NCBI GenBank assembly: GCA_029582155.1
Contig: CM055908.1
Coordinates: 19,817,406-19,881,405, forward strand
Source: Panopea generosa
Lineage: Eukaryota; Mollusca; Bivalvia; Adapedonta; Hiatellidae
DNA: 64,000 nt
Direction: 5' to 3'
Below the pieces are notes generated by a model. It saw only the letters and a list, made by a program, of their open reading frames with translations, was not told the DNA's origin and did not search any database. The position numbers were made by a program, and so were the translations under genes. This document shows positions 12,773-24,082 of the stretch, piece after piece; the stretch's first letter is position 1; every line of letters begins with the position of its first letter.

Positions 12773-15700
12773 TTCTGCAGCAGTACGGCAGTATGTACTG
12801 TTAATCTATTGTTTGGTCATATACAATAAAAGAAAATGCTGTTGTATTTAAATTAGTCTAAAATCATGATAGATGTTTTTTTTTTATAAGAATGTACTAA
12901 ACTTTGTCGGTGAGCATTTATATGGTTTTATGTTGACATAATACATCACTGTAATACTGGCCAAAGTACGGACATTGGGTTGGGTCAAACTAAAGATGTA
13001 GAAACAGTTCCAAGAGTTGCTATTACGATTATGTTTTCTATAAATTGTCGGGTTCTGGTTTCTGTTTAATACAGAACCTACATGTCTTTAACATTTTGAT
13101 TTCGATACTAGTACATTAAGTTTCTTTGCAAATGAACACTGTTCAGTACTTGGTGAAACTTAAAACGACTAAGATCATTGTGGCGACCGACAGGGTGTTC
13201 GGACATCTTAGATATAGGTGTTACTATTGCCGGAGTGTTAGAAACTTAGTCCAAGACACTTCTGAAAATGCTGCATTCTGACGGCATATCTGCAAATTGA
13301 AGAAAGCTACGACGAAGACACCAATATGTCAGTAAAGGTCCAGATTATATATGACATATTGACCACTATGATAAAATAAAATCATTTTACTTTTAGTTAA
13401 TAAGTATATTGATGGTTCCTCTAAACATGATATATGCCTCTATGGCAGCAAACAAACTCTGACCCGAGAGGAATTACAATATCGTACGTCAGTAGGTCTT
13501 CTTCCGCTACCGTAGTTAAAACTCTACCAACAACTTCATTCTTTATGAAACATACTTCCATCTGCACTCTTTTTCTCGTGATGGTGACTTTTTTGGTAAG
13601 AACGAGAAATGTTGAAACTCGTTAAATTACAAAAAAAGATTCTCATAATAATTCGTAATTTCGAGAAATATTCTCTTAATAATTAACGGGAAATTCGTTC
13701 TGACGACTTTTTAAACTCCCCACAATAAATTTGTTCTCGTTATTACGAGGGGGCATTATTGTTATACAAATCTTTAATCTAACCCTACCCGGCGTGTGTA
13801 CCTAAGTATTGATGGATCAAAGCGACGTTTTTAAAGCAACACAAAAGCAACAATGAAGACTGTGCTATACCATATCATTTATATTTTACTTTTATGTATT
13901 TCTACAGACGGTAGCGTGCCTACATAAAATCCGTGACGTCCCGAGACGGTTGTTCGTTATGTAATAATATGTATTTATGTGTCTAGTTGTCTTTAATCAT
14001 CATACAAAATCTAAATAAAGTCTGCACATGCGTTCGTATACTGTCTAATATTCCAATATGCATCAAGCATCGTCTGCATTCCAATGAATTACTGCTTTAA
14101 GTATAAAAAAGAAAAACTAGAGTATATGTTCTAGACCAATAATATATCATGGTAAAATACCATTGGGTATAATAACGTCTAAAGAAGAATGAAAATCGAG
14201 GTTCATAGTTGAACACTTTCATAAAGAATGGTGTAGCTCAGTGGCAGATTTTAGGAGAAAATTTCTTAAATACTGTAAATAGTGCTTACTTCAGTAAAAT
14301 GGTAAAAAAGCGTATAGTTTGATATTTCCATCTCACATTTTGGGACCACTCCGGCTTAGCTTCACGATATAAAAGCACAAGATAAATCGCAGACTTGCTG
14401 TCATTAAACCTGATTTTCTAATATATCTATGACGATCATCTTGAATTTCCAGTCGTTAAACAGACAGCCATGGTTGGTTATTGCGAAACAAAAGTTGGGA
14501 TGGGATATATAATAACATATACAATGATCACCATTCTACAGTTTCTCTGTATTGTTCTCTAGACGAATAACATCATCAAAATATCCATATTATTTGACTG
14601 ATGTTATGGTAGCGCTTGGTTTATTTTCTACAACATTTTTAATAATGACATAAAACAATGTCCATAATTGATATATGTTTATTGTTTGATTTGCTACATA
14701 TAGGCCTATAAATAACATAAATAATGAAATTCGACGAATAAAAAATAGTCCCTGTCGCGTATGATCATTTTGGCGGTCATCAAGACTGTAAAGTTTAATG
14801 TCGCCGACATCACCAGGGTTGTACTTTTGGCATAACGTCCGATTAGGTCACCATGTGCTGTACTTTAAGCTAACAAAATAAGAGGATGTGTATTTGCCAA
14901 TCGGAAAATACAACAACCTTTCAATTGTATTTTCGTTATGTTTGAATTAAAACCATTTCAAAGTACAGCTTAATATAGCACCGGTAATGTCATAATTTAA
15001 CAATTTCCCTTCAAATTTTTACACGTCTTCTTACTAATAGCGCTAAAGTTTGAACTGGAAGGTGCGTATTTTAGCCAGAACTTATGTTGTCTTGAGGTAT
15101 ATTACGACTGATTGATTGAGCTAAATCTAGCCCAACTTGCAATAATGCAATTACAAACGTTTTGTGTCTTCATTCAATTCCCAAAATGACGCACTCGCCG
15201 CAGTAATGAGCTATGAGCCGTGCACGACTTTAAGCCACCATATTTTAGCTTGTCTGTTTAATACAAAAAGTAGGCCCACGTATCAACTTGGGAATTACAT
15301 TTTGTCTAATATTTTATTAAGTTGCGAACAAAAATAGATTTACCGTCGAAATTATTTTGCAATGGAGAATATGTTTCTTACAAATGACTCCATTAACAAG
15401 AATACATCTCAGTTTTACCATAAAAAGAAAAAAAAGATTATGCAATACAATAAATGTGTCGTCTAATAGTAGGCTATTGTAATAAATTAATTCAAATCGG
15501 TTCCAAAAATATGGATCCGTGGATCTAAAAACGAGGTATTTGCAACTAAGGTTTGTTTGCCTAATTTAAACTCTGACACAAAAGACGCATACGAAATCTG
15601 AATTTTCACCCAAATGTTGGAAGAATTCATAGCCCAGTCCCTTTTCATTTCAATCCATTACATTGTATTGCATAAAGTATTATATAGACACTGAGATCAA

Positions 15701-15839
15701 AACTATATAAACTAATTTACGATGTAGTGTACAGTCATGGTGACAATCATAAATCATAACTTTTAAGAGAAGAAATTATACTGAAAAACTGGCGCACAAT
15801 ATCACTTCTAAATTTATCGTATCAACTAGCATCTGCTTG
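12773..15839. other. Intergenic stretch, no gene seen
   Basis: No coding region, RNA gene or transposon end could be supported. Near 14228 the sequence GTGTAGCTCAGTGGCAGA resembles a tRNA A box, but there is no matching T arm. Near 13434-13625 an open frame of 63 codons has no recognisable content. Confidence 0.5.
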
Positions 15840-16751
15840 TATTGCTCGAAGATTAAAATTGGTTTAACAGTATGTCATACATAAAGATCAGACAGGTTTC
15901 TAAACTGGAAGACACATAGGCGAAAACACTAGATTAGTATATGGTATGATGTTTTATGCTGAAAACATACAATATTCATGGACTTCTTCTTTTGGTTGAT
16001 TTCGAAGAAGCATTTAACTCTGTTGCGTTGTGATTTCATTTTAAAAGTCTTTGATTTCTATAACTTTGAACCAACAAATCTTTAAAAAATAAATAGGTTT
16101 TTCACACTAGTATTGAATCATTTGTTTTAGTATATAGTCACCTTTTGGAATGGTTTCCCCTACAGAGAGGCTGCCTCCGAGGGAATCCATTGTCACAGTA
16201 TATTTATTTTGTGTGCAGACATACTAGCCATCTTGATAAGACATCATTCAAATGTTAAAGGTATAAACATAGGAACTAAAGAATATTTAATTTCACAATA
16301 TGCAAATTACAAAACACTGATATTTCATGGTTCCGAAAAATCAAGTTGAGCTCTACATGTATCAAAATTATGTTAAAATCTCCGGCATTTATATCAGTTT
16401 TGACAAAACTAAAGTTATATGGATTTGGTGTAGAAAACGATGTAACGTAAAAATGTGCAGATAATATGATCTTTGTTACACTATTAGGTATCAAGTTTTC
16501 TGTAGATTTACAAACCATATGTCAAATTAACTATAAAGCTAAATTAGAAGACATTAAAAGACTATGTGTCTGCTGGCCTAAACGAATTCTGACTTAAATA
16601 TAATAAAAGAACTAAACACTTGATATTTTAGCTTTGTTATGGTTTGGCAAAGTAGATAAAGTTATTACTCATTAGAAACTAGGAGGTTAAAGAATGATTG
16701 ATATTGAATGCTTTTTAAAATCCATAAAAAATTACTTGGATAAGACGGTTA

Positions 16752-16952
16752 TTAACCCTTTACTTCATATAGACGCCTTTTGACACCTAATATAGAAGAC
16801 TTTTGAATTATTGGATGAACTATGTTAACATTAACTGACAGAATAGAAAACAGTGCAGGAAGTGTTCAGATTGCTCGTTGCTTCCTGCACTGTTTTCAAA
16901 GGCCTTCTGTGATCGGTGCGGAATAACGCGTATCTGTGGAGTAAAGGGTTAA
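16752..16952 (+). mobile_element. Palindromic TTAA MITE, copy 1
   Basis: Begins TTAACCCTTTACTTCATATA and ends with its reverse complement TGTGGAGTAAAGGGTTAA, so the terminal inverted repeats are flanked by TTAA. A second inverted repeat lies inside (CAGTGCAGGAAG...CTTCCTGCACTG). TTAA target sites and CCCT termini fit the piggyBac superfamily; no transposase is encoded. It sits inside the older LINE. Confidence 0.88.
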
Positions 16953-17074
16953 CAAGTGATGATGACTGCCTAAATATTTTTAAAGAAATGAACCCTTGAA
17001 TTAAAGAGTTTACTTGTCATGGAAGTAACTATATTACAATTAAATTAAAATCAGTAGAAAATCCTTTCTGGAAA

Positions 17075-17505
17075 CAGGGCCGTAGCCAGAGTTTGATTTT
17101 ACAGGAGACACAATCCCAACTTTGCTAGAGCTGTCCGGGTGTCATGCTCCCAGGCAAAAATATTTAGCTTCTGGTGTACATTTCCAGCGTGTTTTTTTAT
17201 ATTTCAGAGAAACTTTAAGTAGTTCAAATCTATTAAACAAACTGCATATTATATAATTACCCCTTTTTACACTATTATCTTGAAATATACATTGGTAGCT
17301 TTTTAGACCAGACATAGCAATATATATCAACGTTTAGTAATACACTGTAAGAAATGTTTTTACTGTGTATTGTGATATAATTGTACTGAAAATAGTAAAT
17401 GATAAGGAAATATTTTTGCAAGGGTAATTCATATAAACATTTAAACTTTTACAAATTCTACAGGAGGCAAATGTCCACGTTTGCGTCAGTGCGGTTACGG
17501 CCCTG
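17075..17505. mobile_element. Non-autonomous DNA transposon with CAGGGCCGTARCC ends
   Basis: The 431-bp element starts CAGGGCCGTAGCC and ends GGTTACGGCCCTG, giving 13-bp terminal inverted repeats with one mismatch. Subterminal ACAGGAG and CAGGAGG continue the symmetry. It is flanked by direct GGAAA (17070-17074 and 17506-17510). Removing the element and one GGAAA restores the LINE reading NPFWK-DIFES, which confirms both boundaries. CAGGG-type ends suggest hAT, but the visible duplication is 5 bp instead of 8, so the superfamily is open. No transposase frame was seen. Confidence 0.85.
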
Positions 17506-18199
17506 GGAAAGATATTTTTGAAAGTTGTCTTTATCGTTATGTTTATTATCTATATAATGTTTCACCGTCGTCATGTATCATTTTCATAGCATTCCTCTAT
17601 GGCATAACAAAAAAAATGTCGGAGGAGCATCAGTTGTCTATGAAAGCTGGTTTGAAACAGGCATATATTCTATAGATGCAAAAGGTGAACTATTATCTTT
17701 CAAATGTTTCAAACAGACATGTGGTGTTAGGTCATATTTCATAGAATATGAAGGTTTTAAAGCAACGATTAACAGACTTTTGATACTAAAACGTTCCCAA
17801 ATTCGACAGGAAAAGTTATAACCCTGTTACTTCCTTTTACTAGCCACTATCTTAAAAAATACTAAAGGTAGCAGGATGATGCCATGCTTATAACAAATAT
17901 AACATCTCCAGCACAAATCAAGTGAAAAAAAATCTTCCCAACAAACATGCTGATAATTGGACAAAAATATTTGCATTACCTTTCATGATGAGTCAAAATA
18001 CAAAATACGATGGTTCCAGTATAGAATTTACCGCAGAATTTTAGAAAAAAATTATTTACTTAAAAAATGAACATTTCCATCGTTGAAAATGGTAGTGTCT
18101 GTGATAAATCTGTAAAAAAACATTAAACATCCATTCTATGATTATAAAATTTCCAAGACTCTTTGGCCAAACCTATCAATTTTCATCAAAAATAAATTT

Positions 18200-21100
18200 A
18201 CTAATTTTGTAACCAGTTAGTCGGGTTCAGATATAATCTCGGGAACAATAATTATGATTTAATGCTAAAATAAATTCTGCGAAAATACCACATATTCTAT
18301 AAAAAAAAAAATAGAACCATCTTGTGTCAGTTTTAAAAATTACTTAAAATCTGTTTATAGAATTGAAAAAAATGTAACCTTTAAACAATTTAAAGATATG
18401 CACTTTAAAAAAAAACGGAAATATTACAGATGCCTAACTTTTTACCCTCACTAGTTTTACCAACATTTTATTATATTGACACAAATCATTATGCAGACTG
18501 TTGTAACAATAAACTATATGAGTTTGTATATACATCTGTATATATATATGTATACGTATATATATATTCCTTTTTCTTTTGTTATCTATGTCTATTCTTA
18601 CATTTTTTATGAATAAAAGTGTTTTTGTTCTTATAACAGTATAATATAAATAACATGTCATTTTTTTCTACCTATACTTTTTCAACTTTTGCTACACTAA
18701 AACAATGAAACACATAAATATTATATCATCATGAGGGTATGAAAATATGTTTTATTTTTCTGGGTTATACTGGTGTTGGCATAAAACACATGTAAAACTA
18801 GCTACACATGGGCAATTTTCATTCCGTTCAAACAAACACTGTTTCTTGATATTGAAAGCGGTTTAACACGGAAATAAAAGCCCTTAGTGATGTTTATCAA
18901 ACTCTATACTGTACTCGTAATTTGTACACTTACACCATTCTAAATACACTTAATGTCATATTATTTTTTTTATATTTAGATATCTTTATTAGTGTCTTGC
19001 CATTTACTGACAGAAGTGTTGAATACATTTTTTTTTTCAAAAAAGAAACCATTATTTTTCATACCTATAAAAGAATAACATCTAGAAAATAAAAACTTTC
19101 CATCAAATAAGCCTCTTCCACCAAAATGTTATTTGAGTTAAAAACCTTGTTTGTATATTTTTCATATTTCATATATGTTATATGTAGAGATAAAAAAATC
19201 CTCCCAATTTGCATTATGACAGAAAAAAAATAAAAATAAAAGTGTCTGAGATTAAAACATCCCTAATAATTTAAAAATTAGGGTTTCCGACGAAAATTAT
19301 ACATGTCGAGGGCTCGGCGTGAAATAATTGTATCTTACATTTCGAAAAGTTGTTAGTAGAAGGAAAACCCTACTTTCTAAGTGACAATATTTACCATAGT
19401 AATAGTAAACGAAGATTGTAAAATCATTTAGTATTACAAGTGCAAGAACACTCCTGAAAAACTTCTATTCCAATAAATAAAGAAGAATGTCAGTTACAAT
19501 AGTTTCACGCTGAAATTGATGGATTTGTTCAGTTTAAAACTATTGTATCTGCTAGTATTCCACGTTTTAAAGCAATCGGACAAGATCTTCATTACTTAAG
19601 TAATACCTGGTTAAAATATGTGGTAATTTTTTTCTCTTCATCAAAATTGCACATAAAAAATCTTTACGGACATAAGCAATCTATTTTTTAAATATCTGAA
19701 TAATTAATATAAATATCCATAATGTATTTTAATATAAATTAACACTTTTGTTCTTGTTTCTTTAAACAAGAAAACACTTTAAATGATTATATAATATCAA
19801 ACAAAAATATTAAAAATATTGAAATATTGTGATATTGCATTGTGATGTAGATACAATATGTTTTACTTATTTTTTATCTCAAGTGTTTAGCTTGAAACTA
19901 TTGTATCGGCACATTATCTTTTTTTCATTGATTATACTGTAAAGGTAAGACTAAGAAAAACCTTTAGAGTATTAACTTGTAATTTATTGCAAAATATATG
20001 TCAAACTATTAAAGAATGTCAGTTACAATATCGTATAGTTTAGTTCAGTGTGAAACTATGGTATCTGCCTGTGTTGATCCGATTAATTGATTAATCACCC
20101 AATTGTTACACTGGCACGATTATTGACGATGGGTTTTGTTCTTGTAATGAATTATACTAATTATTGTGTAATCTTCCTTATAACCAGACTTAACGCTGAT
20201 TGGAGGAAAATTAAGTCGGGCACCTACTCCTGTGACCTAGCCCGGTTATTATATATAGAAAATAGAAAACCTATAAAAGATTTATCGCGAGTTTAATCGT
20301 TAATCGATCGTCAGAAATGTCCAATTAATCAATTCAAACTTTCTGCTCCGGTTCCCAACTCTGGTATCTGTATAATTGCATTACTGCAGATACAATAGTT
20401 TCACACTGACATTTTTTTTCATTTGCAGAAACAATAGTTTTTCACTAATCATTGTTGTTCCTATTTTGAGATGGAATTTGTCACTGATATTTCTTCTGTA
20501 ATGTATTTATAGGAAACAAAGGTGATTTTGGTGAAAATGTCAGCTACAATAGTTTCACGTTGAACCTTCGATGCTGAGTGGAGAAAAAAAACTGTTTATC
20601 TCTGAAATTATGACTTAAAAATGTTATAATCCACTATTACTTTAAATATGTATATTTATTTTATCTTATATGTAATTTTGTAAGGTGTATAGAGGGATGG
20701 CTCACCCCGACAACCATACACCTATCACGAGGTGATTAAATGGACCACCATTTGGAAGTTGAAATTGAAAAAAAAAATTCAGAGAAGCAATTTAAACATA
20801 AATCAAATGGTATATAGGTATATAATACACTATTCAACTGTCGTTATTTTTACACAAAAACATGTTGTGTTTTATTGATATTCATTACTGAATTGTATTT
20901 CTCATCGCTGAGGCATAATAAATATGCTTCGCTAAATGTCAGGTTGTGTCGTTATTTGCTCAATTTTTCTACTGTTTGTTTTGGAATTTATGTATACCAT
21001 AAAATTGGAGAAAGTATTGAAGCGTTATACGGTCCAAGGTACATGTAGGCTACGGAATCAAGATTTTTAGTAGCAGAGCAGCTGTTTTAACAGAAATATA

Positions 21101-23000
21101 ATATTATGACATAGGCCCTATGTGTTTATGAGATATGAGATTTTTCTTCACTATTTATAATTCCTAAAAAAAACACATAATTTTTTCAAATCGGCGTCAC
21201 TGATTCATTTTATCTAATAACTACTTGTATGTCTTATAAACTTGTGTTTCAGATTATCATTAGTAGTGATTTTTTAGTTTGACCACTTTGTATTGCATCT
21301 TAATGCCAGAAACAATTGCTATTTGAAACAATAACATATTCGAAATGTACGATTGAAAGTTAGACATGCACGCCAACTCGCTTATGTTTATGTTGCAAAA
21401 ATCATATGGATGAATAAATGTCTCCGAAAACTTCCTAAATTAGAAACAATTGTGTGTACGACGACTACTAAGGACGAACAATGTCGGTGACGAAATAAGA
21501 GATAGAAAACCGTAAACCATTCGAACAGAATGACGTCATTTATAATTTCCTGAAGCGTTTCAATGGCGGTTGTTTATGAATTTTGACACTTGAAAAATGT
21601 GAATCGTGAGGTTGGCAGTGAAAAGATGTCAGGAATAAGATGTACTAGTAAATTTACACATTATCAATATTGTTGAGGCTGAAAAGATTTTTGCTGAAAC
21701 ATGCACCAACAACATTTATCAAATATTTTATATCCAAATTTAGATAGATATGTTTATGTCCGAGAAGTTGTGTTGATCAAATAGCGTGAAACTAGAAAAA
21801 CACATACAAGTCAACTGTTTTTCAAAGTACAGCATGCATTAGGAGTATCGGACATTGAAATGTCATGTGGGGTTCATCAGACAGCTCATTGAATTATTCA
21901 TCAGAGGTTTAATGGACTTTTATTTTCATTTAAATCATTGTTTATAACAAAAATAAAGCATACATTTGTTTCAATTCTTATTCAACACAATTTATTTCTT
22001 CAAATAAATGCAAAAATGATAACTGTAAAACAAGTTCAACCTTTCTGTTTCATGTTGAAAATGCTATATAAAAAATATTGCCATCTCTATCTGGGCGAAC
22101 ATGTGAGGGAAAAACTTGTTTACACAAACCGCTCTCTTCCAATCAAAATTGTCATCATGGTGCATAAACACCCCTATGTTACCTGGGATGTGTTAATATT
22201 ATGGCTGCTTTGATATGGTCTGAAAACAAATGTAGTACATGCAGATAGCTGCAAATAGCACATTTTCAAATTGTCCGGAAAACTCGGGTGTCCAATATTC
22301 GCAACATTACTCTATTTACTTATTTTCCTTTTACATTCAACATGTGGTCCTGTGCTAAAAAATCTATAAGAAAGCTACCTCTCCGGAACCTCTATGATTT
22401 CTGACATGCACAAGCAAATTTTTTTATAACTTTTGACCTTGACCTGTATTGCATCAGTTTTCAGCAGACGTTGTTGGAATCGATATTCGTAAACAAACCT
22501 AGCTTTTGTCAAGGTTTTATGTAAACTGAACAATGGACATGGTGAGAAATTCATTTTTTAGGTCTGTATCATAAAATGATTTTCTTGCTTATATCGGTAG
22601 CATTATTTTTATACTTTTCATTGCATTGAATGCCCACGCGAATACCATTTGTAAATATTGCCATTATGTGCTGGAAGTTGAAATAAGCATGTGAGATATT
22701 CACAATTCTCGGAAGTGATTGAATTTAGGGTGTGATCGAAAACAGTTTACAACACAATATATGCCAATTATTCTGGTACTGTTCATAAAAATATTGTCAA
22801 TCAGGATCTTTCAACCAATGAATGGCTATATGTAAGAAATTTGAGTTTTAGTGAAAACTAATAATGATAACCAAGACCCTAACCTGATGCAGATATAACT
22901 GGGTTTTTTTACCTTCTGTAAAAAGCTATTATTTTCAACCACTAAGTACATATTTATACATTTATTTAGCATACATGCATGTAGTATGAGTGACTGTCAC
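18200..23000. other. Intergenic stretch upstream of the PDE gene
   Basis: AT-rich, with a (TA)n run at 18535-18570 and A/T homopolymers. No gene supported. At 19488-20570 a motif of about 25 bp (TGTCAGTTACAATAGTTTCA) occurs several times in both orientations; it is listed separately. The promoter of the downstream gene could lie here or closer to 23.4 kb, but no TATA or initiator can be assigned. Confidence 0.5.
19488..20570. repeat. Cluster of TCAGTTACAATAGTTTCA motifs in both orientations
   Basis: Plus-orientation copies at about 19489 (GTCAGTTACAATAGTTTCAC), 20015 (diverged), 20388 (GCAGATACAATAGTTTCACA), 20425 (GCAGAAACAATAGTTT) and 20537 (GTCAGCTACAATAGTTTCAC). Reverse copies at about 19535 (TTTAAAACTATTGTATCTGC), 19890 (TTGAAACTATTGTATCGGC) and 20053 (GTGAAACTATGGTATCTGCC). 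The pair at 19489/19535 forms an inverted repeat with a short spacer. Probably remnants of a small inverted-repeat element that inserted repeatedly. Confidence 0.7.
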
Positions 23001-23189
23001 TTAACCCTTTACTTCATATAGACACCTTTGGACACCTCTAATATTGAAAGCATTAATTCACCATGTATCAGCAATGGGTGAATTATGTTTTTATTAACTG
23101 ACAGAGCAATCTGAACTCTTCCTGCACTGTTTTCAAATGCCTTCTTTGATTGGTGCATGAAAACGCATATCTATGGAGTAAAGGGTTAA
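23001..23189 (+). mobile_element. Palindromic TTAA MITE, copy 2
   Basis: Starts TTAACCCTTTACTTCATATA and ends TATGGAGTAAAGGGTTAA. It is a shorter copy that has lost one arm of the internal hairpin (only GCAATCTGAACTCTTCCTGC remains). It lies 327 bp upstream of the PDE start codon, in the probable promoter or 5' UTR intron. Confidence 0.9.
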
Positions 23190-23421
23190 AGATATTTTAT
23201 ATATGTCTCTGGTAATATGGTCATTAATTTTTCATCTCTTTGTTGATGATGTAGTTGTAACAGTTTGAAATCTCATTGTAATGATTCAAGCATTTAGTAT
23301 CACATACGTATACATACATTTATCTATATGTACAGGCTATAGAAGTTCTTGATAAAATAATAATACATGCACAAAGTTTTTTAACAATCCAGTCAAATTC
23401 AATTTATATATTTCATTTCAG

Positions 23422-23515
23422 ATAAACTGTGAAGGATAGAAATGAAGTTTGACATAAACCTATAAAAAAATCAGTTGATTTTTCTCATATAAAGTGTAAA
23501 CAAAACTCCTTAAAA
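23422..23515 (+). promoter_or_regulatory. Probable 5' UTR part of PDE exon 1, with a short upstream ORF
   Basis: A pyrimidine-rich acceptor-like stretch (TTCATTTCAG) ends at 23421, so a 5' UTR intron may end here; if so, the transcription start lies further upstream. An in-frame stop TGA (23450-23452) precedes the chosen start. A small upstream ORF (ATG 23442 to TAA 23463-23465, seven codons) lies 50 bp before the main ATG and could dampen translation. The acceptor is inferred from consensus only. Confidence 0.45.
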
Positions 23516-24082
23516 ATGGAACCCAACTTGAAAGAGGAAGATGTTGAAAGTTTTCTTTTGGGTAATATTGACTTTCTGGAGAACTGGCTCCGGAAACATG
23601 CCACAACAGAACTCCTTGACAAAATCAAAAATATGGAAATCGCTGCGCCCAAACCCAAATTCAATACATCTGCTCGCAATTCCATTACAACTAACATGTT
23701 CAAACGTTACGTGGATGGAATTGTTAGGACCAGGAAGCGATCAGATGTTAATAGACAAAAGTTGCTTGCGATGAGTGATGCTGAGATGTTCATGGAACTC
23801 ATACGTGACATAGCAAGTGAATTAGATGTTAATGTGTTGTGTCATAAAATTCTACGCAATGTTAGTGTTTTGACAGGAAGTGATAGGGGTAGTTTATTTT
23901 TAGTGAAGGGTTCAAAAGAAAACAAATATCTAGTTTCAAAACTGTTTGATGTGACGGAAACATCAACATTAGAAGAATCACTCCATACAGAAGAAACAGA
24001 AATCAAGGTTCCATTTGGAAGAGGTATTGCTGGTACAGTAGCAGAGACCAAAGATATAATCAACATAAAAGATGCATATGAG
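23516..24082 (+). CDS. PDE11: PDE11-like exon 1: leader and first part of GAF-A (residues 1-189)
   Basis: The start is the first ATG after an in-frame TGA at 23450, with A at -3 and G at +4. The leader (about 93 residues) is charged and has no signal peptide or membrane segment, fitting a cytosolic enzyme. GAF-A begins near [14 protein letters not shown] (91-104) and continues through SDRGSLFLV (122-130) and [10 protein letters not shown] (164-173), the typical beta-strand and loop of PDE GAF domains. The exon ends ...KDAYE with donor GAG|GTATGT, phase 0. The intron that follows (24083-29521) holds dispersed repeats. Confidence 0.93.

Larger units (their letters stand above)
15840..18190 (+). 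mobile_element. Broken LINE with two nested DNA transposons
   Basis: Old plus-strand LINE, related to the copy at 47.35-49.46 kb. Recognisable pieces in order: reverse transcriptase blocks KDQTGF, then GRHIGENTRLVYG, and LLLVDFEEAFNSV (about 15885-16025); the connector, NPFWK (17059-17074) resuming as DIFES after an insertion; ESWFETGIYSIDAKGELLSF (about 17639-17700); and KIRWFQYRIYRRILEKN (about 18003-18055). Stops and frameshifts are frequent, so it is not functional. It is interrupted at 16752-16952 by a TTAA MITE and at 17075-17505 by a CAGGGCC-ended element. The exact 5' and 3' ends are uncertain. Confidence 0.8.
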
